Part shown: positions 8,056 to 16,023 of the stretch, piece after piece
Layout of the letters: each line of letters opens with the position of its first letter
Position numbering within the stretch: position 1 is the stretch's first letter
Origin: Dactylosporangium vinaceum
GTDB lineage: Bacteria > Actinomycetota > Actinomycetes > Mycobacteriales > Micromonosporaceae
NCBI RefSeq assembly: GCF_019904175.1
Contig: NZ_CP061913.1
Coordinates: 3,844,001-3,908,000 of the forward strand
Reading direction: 5' to 3'
Length of the DNA stretch: 64,000 nucleotides
Notes under the pieces: generated by a model
The model's input: the letters and a program-made list of their open reading frames with translations, nothing else
Told to the model about the DNA's origin: nothing
Databases searched by the model: none
Made by a program: the position numbers and the translations under genes

Positions 8056-9966
8056 GTGCATTCCCAACGCGACTCGACCCCACCATCCGTCCATGGCGGA
8101 GCATCCCGCCGTTGGCAGCGGCCAGCCGTGCGGAGGCCGGTGGGGGGTGTCGGCGCGGTGCTGCTGCTGGCGGCGGGTCTGGTGGGCTTCGGCGCCGCTC
8201 CCGCGCACGCCGCGCCGCCCAGTTGCGCCGCGCTGAGCACCACCACGGCCGCAGCGTTCTTCGAGGGCGAAATGCCGAAGCGGTTGCGTAGCTCAGGGAC
8301 GCCAGGGGCGGTCGTGTCGGTGGTCTCCGGCACGACCGTCGCTTACACCCACGGTTTCGGTCACGCCGACGTGGCCGCCGGCACCCAGATGAATCCGGAG
8401 CGAACGCTCGTGCGTATCGCGTCGATTACGAAGTTGTTCACCGCGACGGCCGTGATGCAGCAGGTCGAAGCCGGCCGCCTCGACCTGGACGCGGACGTCA
8501 ACACATTGCTCACCACGTTCCAAATCCCGCGCACCTACCCGCAGCCGATCCGGGTGCGCGATCTGATCAACCACACCGCCGGCTTCGAAGACCGCATCAT
8601 CGGCACGGGCGCCCGCACCGCCGACGACGTCGTACCGCTCGGCGAGTACCTGGCCAAGAACGTCCCGGCGCGGATCCGTCCACCGGGGGTGGTGTCGGCG
8701 TACTCCAACTACGGGGCGGCATTGGCCGGATATCTCGTGACGAAGGCTACCGGCGAGCCGTGGGACACCTACGTCCAACAGCATCTGCTGACGCCGTTGG
8801 GCATGACGCACAGTACCGCGTCCGAGCCCCTACCCGCGGCGCTCGCTGCAGACCTCGCGAACAGCTATGACGAGGACGGCACGCGCGTTCCGTTCACATT
8901 CGACCTGCTTGCGCCGGACGGCTCGGTCAGCGCGACAGCGTCGGACATGGCCAAGTTCATGATCGCGCATCTCAATCATGGTGAGGGCATCTTGAAGCCG
9001 CAGACCTCTACAGTCATGCAAAACCGCTCGTTCTCAGCCGATCCGAGGGTCGGCGGGTACGCGCACGGCTTCATGGACCGAGTGCTGCACGGCCATCGGG
9101 TGTTGATGCACGGCGGGGACTGGGAGGGGTTCGAAAGCGTGCTGCTGCTGGTACCCGACTGCCGGCTTGGACTCTTCGTGTCGCTCAACTCACTTGAAGG
9201 GGCCGGCATGCTGAGTGAGGTCGTCGACGGGTTCCTCGACCGGTTCGCCCCGGGGTCGGAGCCGGCGGCGTCCGGATCGCAGCAACCCGTGGTGCCGCAG
9301 GCCGGCTTCTACGCCCCGACCCGGCGCAACGTCACCGGCATCGAGAAACTGCTCACGCTGCTCGAGCTGGAGCGTTTGACGGTGACCGACTCCGGCACCC
9401 TCCGTTTCAAGAACAAGACGTGGACGCCCGAGGGCGACGGCGCCTATCGGGCGGGCGACGATCATCTGGTGGCGGTGGACGATGGCCAGTACGTGGTGAC
9501 CGACGGGTCCGCGTTCGAGCGGGCGAGTCGCGCGGACACGTTGCCGTTCAACCTCGTGGTGCTGGCAGGATTCGCGGTCGTGGCGCTGAGCGCACTGGTG
9601 GTTCCCGTGGCCGCAGTAGCGCACAGGATACGTGGCCAAGCGGCGGGTGCCCGTTCGTGGCGGCTGTCACGCGCGATGGCCACTCTGGCGGTCCTCTTGG
9701 GGCTCGGATTCCTGGCCGGGCTGACCACCGCCCTGCTCGGAAGCACCAGCGCGTTTCTCGCCGGCCCGCCCGCCGGCCTTCGGGCCCTGCTCGCCGTGCC
9801 GATCGTGGTGTTTGCGCTGGGGCTCGCCGCTGCCGGCACCAGCGTCGCCGGTTGGCGTCAAGCGGGCGTCGCTGCACGGGTCCATCAGGCAGTGCTGCTG
9901 GCGGGGATCGCGGCCATGGCGTGGTTCTGCTGGCACTGGAACCTGATCGGCTGGCAATTCAGCTGA
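8056..9966 (+). CDS. Membrane-anchored serine hydrolase of the beta-lactamase/PBP (class C-like) family
   Basis: Encodes 636 aa. The GTG start has a near-perfect ribosome binding site, AAGGAGGA at 8045-8052. Residues 1-52 are an N-terminal export signal (basic start, VGAVLLLAAGLVGFGAAPAHA). The catalytic domain (about 60-420) has S123-I-T-K126 as the SxxK motif, Y216-S-N as the YxN motif and H352-G-G as the KTG equivalent. A linker domain (about 430-510) resembles the C-terminal lipocalin-like extension of such enzymes. Four hydrophobic helices follow (about 525-636), which would anchor it in the membrane. The family includes D-aminopeptidases, esterases and peptidoglycan-acting enzymes, so the substrate cannot be told. 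It is divergent from the two-component operon, which may control it. Confidence 0.9.
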   Translation: MHSQRDSTPPSVHGGASRRWQRPAVRRPVGGVGAVLLLAAGLVGFGAAPAHAAPPSCAALSTTTAAAFFEGEMPKRLRSSGTPGAVVSVVSGTTVAYTHGFGHADVAAGTQMNPERTLVRIASITKLFTATAVMQQVEAGRLDLDADVNTLLTTFQIPRTYPQPIRVRDLINHTAGFEDRIIGTGARTADDVVPLGEYLAKNVPARIRPPGVVSAYSNYGAALAGYLVTKATGEPWDTYVQQHLLTPLGMTHSTASEPLPAALAADLANSYDEDGTRVPFTFDLLAPDGSVSATASDMAKFMIAHLNHGEGILKPQTSTVMQNRSFSADPRVGGYAHGFMDRVLHGHRVLMHGGDWEGFESVLLLVPDCRLGLFVSLNSLEGAGMLSEVVDGFLDRFAPGSEPAASGSQQPVVPQAGFYAPTRRNVTGIEKLLTLLELERLTVTDSGTLRFKNKTWTPEGDGAYRAGDDHLVAVDDGQYVVTDGSAFERASRADTLPFNLVVLAGFAVVALSALVVPVAAVAHRIRGQAAGARSWRLSRAMATLAVLLGLGFLAGLTTALLGSTSAFLAGPPAGLRALLAVPIVVFALGLAAAGTSVAGWRQAGVAARVHQAVLLAGIAAMAWFCWHWNLIGWQFS

Positions 9967-10092
9967 GGTAGGAAGCCGAGCCGGTCCGGCCGCCTCGGGC
10001 CCGGACCCTCCACGTATCTTGACGCGGTCCTGCGCGGTGACCTCGAGGCGGCGGGCGTCCTGCCGGTCGCGTCGTCGCCGGTGTCGCGGGCC

Positions 10093-10121
10093 TCGACGTC
10101 GACGACGGGCGCGGCTACCGT
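10093..10121 (+). promoter_or_regulatory. Leaderless promoter of the 953-aa TPR gene
   Basis: TCGACG (10093-10098) and TACCGT (10116-10121) are spaced 17 nt apart. The -10 ends 6 nt before the GTG at 10128, so the transcript would have no leader. Confidence 0.5.
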
Positions 10122-10127
10122 GGTGTC

Positions 10128-12989
10128 GTGCGGGGCTTGCGATCGGGCTATGCCGATTTTCTACGCATCAAGTTCGAGGAGACCGGCGATCCGGCCATCC
10201 TGGCAAGGGCGATCGAGCTGGCCCGGTCCGTTGTGGAGTCCGCGAAGCCGGCCGATCGCGACTACGCTCGCTACCTCACCCATCTGGCGAACGCCCTGCA
10301 GGCCCGGTTCGTCGCGCGCGGCGACCGGGACGACCTCGATCAGGCACTCGCGCTGCGCCGACGGTCGCTCGACGCCCCGTCGGCTCGCGCCGCGGACCGG
10401 CCGACGCTGACGGCCAACCTGGCGACCACACTGATGGTCCGTTTCGAGTCCGCCGGTCACCCGGCCGACCTGGACGAAGCGATCACGCTCGCCGAGATGC
10501 TGCCGGGCCCGCGAGCTGGCGATCCGGCCGGCGCCGGGCTGACCGCCAACCTGGTCAACGGGCTGCGGCTGCGGGCGAGGCGGACCGGGGCCACAGCCGA
10601 TCTGGACCGGGCGGTGACGCTGGCCCGCTCGGCGATGCACGCGACGCCGCAGCGGGCGGCGCACCGGTCGCGGCTGGCGCTCGCATTCGGCAATGCGCTG
10701 ATCGGCCGGTTCGAACGCACCGGTGCCGGCGAGGACCTCGCGGACGGCATCACGGCGCTGCGGATCGCCGCCGCCGGCGAGAAGGTCAACGCGCTCGAGC
10801 ACGCCTCGTGCTTATCCTCGCTCGGCGCCGCCCTGACCATGAGCTATCTCGGCGACGGCCCGTTCGACGACCTCGTCGATGCGGTCGAGTGCTTCCGCGA
10901 GGCGCTGGCGATCACCCCGGCGGACTACCCCGACCGCCGCCGTGTCCTGACCAACCTGAGTTTCTCGCTGCGCCTCGGCGCCGAGTCCGACGATGAGCCG
11001 CTGCCCCTGATCGCCGAGGGCGTGCGGGCGGCCGAGGAGGCCCTGGCGCTGACGCCGGACGACCATGCCGAGCGCGGCACGATCCTGGCCAGCCTGGCCA
11101 ACCTCTACGGGGCCAGATTTACGACCACCGCCGACCGTATCGACATCGACCGGGCCCTCGCGGTGGACCTCGACGACGACTTCTCGCACGCCGCCCTGCT
11201 CGCCGCGCGGTTCCAGGCGTTCCAGGATCCGGCCGACCTCGACCGGGCGATCGAGCACTACGACGCGGCCAGCCGGGCCGGGGTTACGCCGCTGGGGCTG
11301 CGCCTGGTCGCGGCCCGCCGCGAGGGTGAACTGATCGCCGAGCACCGATCGCTGGCCGACGCGGCCAAGCCGTACCGCCGGGCCACCACGTTCCTGCCCG
11401 CGCTGGCCTGGCCCGGCATCAACTACGCCGACCGGCAGTCGTGGCTGGCCTCGCACGGCCTGCAGCTGGCCTGCGACGCCGCAGCCGCCGAGCTCGCGGC
11501 CGGCCCGGCCGCCGCCGCGCTGGAAATCCTGGAGACCGGCCGTGGCGTCACCTGGACCCAGCTGCTCAACCTGCGCACCGACCTGGGCAAGGTGGCCGAC
11601 ATCAGCCCGGCGTTGGCCCTCGCACTCCAGGAAACCCGCCGAACGCTCGAGGAGCTGTCCGCTGGTGCCCGTCAGCAGGCCGCCAGGCCGCCGTCGCGCG
11701 CCGTGCCCGAGCCCGACCTGGCGCAGTCCCTGAACGAACGCGGGACCCGCCTGACCGAGGCGGGGCGGACGGCTGAGGCGGTTCCCCTCTTCGCGGAGGC
11801 CGTCCGCATCCTGCGCCGGCTGACCGCCGCCGACGCCTACTTCGAGCCCTACCTGGCCGCGACGCTGTTGAACCTGGCCCTGAGCCTGGACAGTGCCGAG
11901 CGCACGGAGGAGGCGCTGGCCGCAGGCACTGAGGTGGTCGGGATCTACCGCCGCCTCGCCGCGACCGATCCGGCCGGCCACGACGCGGCACTCGCCAGGG
12001 CGCTGCTCACGGTCAGCATCGCGCTATCCACCGCCGGCCGCGCCGATGAGGCCGTCCCCATAGCCCGGGAGGCGGTCGACATCAGGCGGCGACTTGCCCG
12101 TGCCGATCCCGCCGAGTTCACCGGTGAGCTAGCCGTCTCGCTGGCCACGCTGGGTATGCATCTGGTAATGACCGATCGGCTGGAGCCGGGCCTGGCCGCG
12201 ATCTCCGAGGCCGTCGGCATCTTCCGCCGCATCAACGCCGACGACCCCGATGCCTACGGCCCACAGTTCGCACACGCGCTGTACCACCGCATCCGGACAC
12301 TCGACGCGCTCGGCCGTGCGGACGAGGCGTGGTCGGCCCGCAACGAGTCGATCGCCCTGCTCGAGCAGCTCGCCGAGGCCGACCCCGACACCTACGAGGC
12401 CGACCTGGCACGCATGCTGGCCGAGCTCGGCCATGCCTCGACCGACCTGGGCCGCCACGAGGAGGCGCTCGCCACCACCGAACGGGCCGCCGAGCACCTA
12501 CGGAGGCTGGCCGCCGCGGAGCCGCGCCATCAGCGGGCGCTGGCCGGCGCGCTGATGGATCTCGGCAACTGCCTCGCCGCGGTCGGCCGCCACGACGAGG
12601 CGCTGGCCGCCACCGACCGGGCCGTCGAGGTCTCTCGCGGGCTGGTCATCCCCGACCCGGCGGGTCTGGCCGGCGCTCTGGCCAACCGCGGCATGACGCT
12701 GGCCGAGCTCGGCCGCCACACGGAGGCGGTCACGGCGGCCCGGGAGGCCTTGGAGCTCCGCCGCGGGCTCGCCGGCGCCGACCTACTCGTCGCGTGTTCC
12801 CTCGAGGAGGTCGGCCGGTACGAAGCGGCTCTGGGCCGGCTCGATGCCGCCGTCGCCGTCCAGCGCGAAGCCGTCGAGATCTGGCGGCAGTTGCCGCAGG
12901 AGCAGGACGAGCTGTTCGCCGCACAGGCCGTGCTCGGCCGGATGCTGCGGCAGAGCGGCCACCGGCCGTCCCGCCCGGCGGGCGAGTAG
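10128..12989 (+). CDS. Two-part TPR protein of the TPR-CHAT group, CHAT domain replaced by a second TPR array
   Basis: Encodes 953 aa, all helical repeat. Residues about 1-400 are degenerate TPR-like units of about 44 residues with the recurring motif (A/P)DLD(E/R/Q)AI that is typical of the sensor half of actinobacterial TPR-CHAT proteins. About residues 465-505 carry the hallmark junction ETGRGVTWTQLLNLRTDL, after which a CHAT protease domain normally begins. Here a second array follows (about 530-940) of canonical 42-residue TPRs (GRHEEALAATERAAEHLRRLA type), like those in NB-ARC/AAA sensor proteins. There is no enzyme domain, signal peptide or membrane segment, so it is probably a cytoplasmic scaffold or sensor. 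It lies on the strand opposite to the CHAT/caspase operon and starts from its own leaderless promoter. Confidence 0.85.
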   Translation: MRGLRSGYADFLRIKFEETGDPAILARAIELARSVVESAKPADRDYARYLTHLANALQARFVARGDRDDLDQALALRRRSLDAPSARAADRPTLTANLATTLMVRFESAGHPADLDEAITLAEMLPGPRAGDPAGAGLTANLVNGLRLRARRTGATADLDRAVTLARSAMHATPQRAAHRSRLALAFGNALIGRFERTGAGEDLADGITALRIAAAGEKVNALEHASCLSSLGAALTMSYLGDGPFDDLVDAVECFREALAITPADYPDRRRVLTNLSFSLRLGAESDDEPLPLIAEGVRAAEEALALTPDDHAERGTILASLANLYGARFTTTADRIDIDRALAVDLDDDFSHAALLAARFQAFQDPADLDRAIEHYDAASRAGVTPLGLRLVAARREGELIAEHRSLADAAKPYRRATTFLPALAWPGINYADRQSWLASHGLQLACDAAAAELAAGPAAAALEILETGRGVTWTQLLNLRTDLGKVADISPALALALQETRRTLEELSAGARQQAARPPSRAVPEPDLAQSLNERGTRLTEAGRTAEAVPLFAEAVRILRRLTAADAYFEPYLAATLLNLALSLDSAERTEEALAAGTEVVGIYRRLAATDPAGHDAALARALLTVSIALSTAGRADEAVPIAREAVDIRRRLARADPAEFTGELAVSLATLGMHLVMTDRLEPGLAAISEAVGIFRRINADDPDAYGPQFAHALYHRIRTLDALGRADEAWSARNESIALLEQLAEADPDTYEADLARMLAELGHASTDLGRHEEALATTERAAEHLRRLAAAEPRHQRALAGALMDLGNCLAAVGRHDEALAATDRAVEVSRGLVIPDPAGLAGALANRGMTLAELGRHTEAVTAAREALELRRGLAGADLLVACSLEEVGRYEAALGRLDAAVAVQREAVEIWRQLPQEQDELFAAQAVLGRMLRQSGHRPSRPAGE

Positions 12990-13095
12990 CCGTCCTCAGG
13001 TCGGCGGTCGCCACCGACCCGGAATCGGAATCGGGCGGCCCCTAGCCGGACAACGCCGGACGTTCGGTTGGAACCGGCCCTCGGGCTTTCTCGCC

Positions 13096-13517
13096 GTGAG
13101 CACAGTCGCGTTGGATGAGTTCATGATGCCCGGCAGCCCCGACCGGTTCACGCAGGATGTCGATCGTCGTATGGCCCTGACTCGGGAGCGGGACGGGCGG
13201 TTGAACAGCAATGCGACCCCGCGGCAGCGATCGCGTTCCGGCAGCAGGCCCGCTACCACCACGGGCGACTACTGCTGGCGGACGATGACCGCCTGGACGA
13301 AGCAATAGCGGTCCTTCGTGATGCGCTGCAGCCGGAAGGCGACGATCTCCGGACCCTGGTCGCGCTGGCGAAGGCCATTCGCACCATGGTCGAGCGGCGA
13401 AGGCTCGTGGAGGCCGCGGGGTATCTCGTCCGCTACGTCAACCACAGCGCCCCGTTCGGCGTGAACGGCGACCTTGCTGGCTTTCTCATCGAGCGGCTGA
13501 AACCTCCGATCGGGTGA
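13096..13517 (+). pseudogene. Chimeric remnant: CHAT-protein N-terminus joined to a TPR-like tail by a frameshift
   Basis: From the GTG at 13096 the frame gives VSTVALDEF, then MMPGSPDRFTQDVDRRMAL. This is nearly the same as the N-terminus of the intact CHAT protein (MMPGGAEQFSHDVDRRMAL). After about 13195 it turns to nonsense and stops at 13308. A neighbouring frame, open from about 13200 to a stop at 13517, reads RYHHGRLLLADDDRLDEAI and VERRRLVEAAGYLVRYV, a TPR-like fold. Neither half has the protease residues. It looks like a collapsed copy of the operon's modules. A translated fusion would need a frameshift. Confidence 0.55.
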
Positions 13518-13590
13518 CGGCAGTGCCGTGGCTCACCTCGTCGCCACCCCGAGGGGGTTTCCGAGGTGCCGCTCCTGTCAACCGGCACCC

Positions 13591-15615
13591 CTACGCCGCC
13601 GGTCGGTCCAGACCGGACCGCACGGCGCCGAGGCGGGCCGCCAGCTCGGGCACCGCGGAGCGCAGTCGGCTCAGGTCGGTACGCGTGTCGAGCAACTGTG
13701 CCCAGCCAACGGCCCGGCCCGCCTCCAAGGCCACGACCGCACCGCGCGGGTCGTCTGCGGCGATCGTGCAGGCGCCGGCGTCGCGCGCCACACCGTCCGC
13801 GCTCACGAGCGCGTCCTCGGCGCCGGCGCGGCTCAGGCCCCGCCACGCGGACAGCGGCAGCAGGCGCACGGCGGCGGTGAGCCCCTCGGCCGCCTCCGGC
13901 CAGCGTTCCAGCGACGCGGCGAAGTCGCCGAACGCGTCCGCGCAGCGCAGCCGGGTTGCGGCCGGTGCCGTTCGCGATGCCGCCCCCTCGCGCCACATGT
14001 GCAGCGCCCGATCGGCGTCGACGCCCGAACCCGACACCAGAAAGCGCGCCCGCAGGGAGATGCCGAGATTGGCCAGGACCGTCGACCGGTCAGGGTGGCC
14101 GGCGGGAAACACGTCGACGATCGCCTCGGCTGCGGCGATGACCGCATCCAGGTCACGCGCCTCGCCGGACCGCTCCGCCCGGCGCAGCAGCACTCCGGCG
14201 AGGTTCGTCAGGTAGCGAGCACGGTATGGGTGGTCGACCGGCGCGGTGCTCACGGCCGCGCGCGCCGCCGCAAGCGCCGCGTCGAGGTCATCCGGATCAC
14301 CGGAGTCGGCATATCGCGCGTCCAGCGCGGTTGCGAGATGCGACAGGTACATCGGCCGACCCGGGTCCGCATCCGGTGCCAGGTCCAGGGCCGCCCGGCC
14401 GATCGCCACCGCCTCGTCGACATCGACCCGGTTCCGCAGCCGCTCGAACCGTCCCGCCAACGCCGCTGCGAGATACGACAGCACCTGGGCCCGATTGGCG
14501 TGGCCGCCCGGCACCATCCGCTCGGCGCCGCGGGCTGCCTCCACGGCCGCGTCGAGGTCCGCCCGATCGCCCCGACTGGCGTAGCGGGTCTGCAGCATCA
14601 CCGTGAGGTTCGACAGGTGGCGCCCCAGGTCCGGATGGTTACCCGGGACGAGCCACAGCGCCTCGCGGACGGACGCGACCGCCTCGTCCAGATCGGCCGG
14701 ATCGCCCCGCCAGCCGAACCTGACCTGCAGCGAGCCGCTGAGGTTGCCGAGACACTGGACACGGTTCGAATGGCCGGGCGGGCAGCGCTCCAGGGCCGCC
14801 CGGCCCACCGTGACCGCCTCGTCGATATCGGCCGGCACGCCGAAGCGTTCGAACCGCATCCGTAGCGCGAGCCCGAGGTTCGAGAGGTGCCCGGCCCGTT
14901 CCGCAGCAGCGGGATGCAGCCCGTCAACCGCGATCCGGATCGTGTCGACGGCGCCGTTGAGGTCGGCCTCGTCACCGTCGCGGAGATAGCGGGCCTGCAG
15001 CCGCGCCCCCAGGTTCGCCGCATACAGCGCCCGCTCCGGCCCGGCCGGCGTGCACTCGACGGCGACCTCTCCGGCCAGGACGGCGTCATCGAGGTCCTGG
15101 CGACCGCCGCCGCGCTCGGAGCGCAGCCGCAGCGCCATGCCAAGGTTGTTCAACACGTCGCCGCGCGACGACCGTTCGATGTCGATCATCTGCAGCACCT
15201 GGCGGAACAGGCTGATCGCCCGGTCCAGCGCAGCCGGATCGTCGCGCCCCAGACACCGCTCGAGCAGGTCGGTCCCCTCGTCGCACCAGTCGTCCAGCTC
15301 CGTATCGGCGATCAGAATCTCCGGCACCAGCTCCGGCCACTCGGGGGCGATCACGTCGAACAGCGACTCTGCGGTCGCCCGCTCCGCGTCGCCGACGCCG
15401 TCGGGCAGGGACCAGAACCGGCACCAGTGGAACCAGGCCAGCGCCGCCATCGGCTCGATGTTCATGGTCCGCAGGCCGGACTCCCCGGTCCTGGTGGCGG
15501 CCTCCCACAGCGCGAAACCTTCGTCGGTGGCCGCCTGGCCCAGGAGGTGGACCGGGCTGCCCGTGATCGTGTACAGGGTGACTCGGCGCCGGACCGCTGC
15601 CAGGAGTTCGTCCAC
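13591..15615 (-). CDS. TPR protein of the TPR-CHAT group lacking a CHAT domain
   Basis: Encodes 674 aa from the GTG at 15615. After an N-terminal globular stretch (about 1-130, Trp-rich: ALAWFHWCRFWSLP), residues 135-540 are about nine TPR-like units of 44-45 residues with the motif (G/A)DPADLDEAV and a conserved LSNLG-type helix. The protein ends with the junction signature ALEAGRAVGWAQLLDTRTDL, then ELAARLGAVRSGLDRP and a stop exactly where a CHAT domain would follow in fused homologues. It is likely a cytoplasmic sensor or adaptor. It is the last gene on the minus strand below the caspase gene but has its own leaderless-type promoter. It could work with the CHAT protein in trans, which is inference. 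Confidence 0.83.
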   Translation of the reverse strand: MDELLAAVRRRVTLYTITGSPVHLLGQAATDEGFALWEAATRTGESGLRTMNIEPMAALAWFHWCRFWSLPDGVGDAERATAESLFDVIAPEWPELVPEILIADTELDDWCDEGTDLLERCLGRDDPAALDRAISLFRQVLQMIDIERSSRGDVLNNLGMALRLRSERGGGRQDLDDAVLAGEVAVECTPAGPERALYAANLGARLQARYLRDGDEADLNGAVDTIRIAVDGLHPAAAERAGHLSNLGLALRMRFERFGVPADIDEAVTVGRAALERCPPGHSNRVQCLGNLSGSLQVRFGWRGDPADLDEAVASVREALWLVPGNHPDLGRHLSNLTVMLQTRYASRGDRADLDAAVEAARGAERMVPGGHANRAQVLSYLAAALAGRFERLRNRVDVDEAVAIGRAALDLAPDADPGRPMYLSHLATALDARYADSGDPDDLDAALAAARAAVSTAPVDHPYRARYLTNLAGVLLRRAERSGEARDLDAVIAAAEAIVDVFPAGHPDRSTVLANLGISLRARFLVSGSGVDADRALHMWREGAASRTAPAATRLRCADAFGDFAASLERWPEAAEGLTAAVRLLPLSAWRGLSRAGAEDALVSADGVARDAGACTIAADDPRGAVVALEAGRAVGWAQLLDTRTDLSRLRSAVPELAARLGAVRSGLDRPAA

Positions 15616-15622
15616 CCTTGCG

Positions 15623-15628
15623 ACCGTA
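15623..15628 (-). promoter_or_regulatory. Candidate leaderless -10 of the 674-aa TPR gene
   Basis: On the minus strand TACGGT ends 7 nt before the GTG at 15615; there is no clear -35. The position suggests this gene is transcribed independently of the caspase operon. Confidence 0.4.
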
Positions 15629-15660
15629 CCGCCACGAGGCGCCTCACTACAGTGGGCGAT

Positions 15661-16023
15661 GTGACAGCGGTGGATCTGCAGCGGGCGGTGCGAGCCGGGC
15701 GGACCGCCGTGCGGCTGCCCCCCACTGGGCGCCCCGATCGGGCCCGGTGCGGTGGCCGCCGTCCGGCAGGCCGAGGCGAGTCCGGCGGCCGGTGCGGCAG
15801 CGCGGCGGCGGCCGCGTCTCCGCGCGACGCCGTGGAGCTGGCGGCGCTGGGCCGGTCCGTGCTGTAAACCCAGTTGCTGCAGCTGCGCGGGCCGCTCAAC
15901 GAGCTCCAGGCCGGCCGTCCGGCCCTGGCAGCCCGGCTGCGACACGTGCGAGACCGGCTCGACCGGCGGCCGGCACGCGTCGAGCCCGGGCTCATGGTGC
16001 TGCGCTCGGCATCACCGTCCTGA
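15661..16023 (+). pseudogene. C-terminal fragment of another TPR protein with an internal stop
   Basis: Opposite the end of the caspase gene, the plus strand from a GTG at 15661 contains DAVELAALGRSVL, then TAA (15865-15867), then TQLLQLRGPLNELQ and PALAARLRHVRDRLDRRPA to a stop at 16023. This is the conserved C-terminal signature of TPR-CHAT proteins (GRxVxWxQLL...LAARL), with the stop where Trp is expected. The preceding 50 codons are low-complexity and not recognisable. It is a dead fragment from a further TPR paralogue and overlaps the 3' end of the caspase gene in antisense. Confidence 0.5.

Noticed and set aside
15616..15945. N-terminal extension of the 674-aa TPR protein up to 15945
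   Set aside because: The added residues are Arg/Gln/His-rich shadow sequence of the opposite-strand remnant; the GTG at 15615 fits a leaderless promoter.
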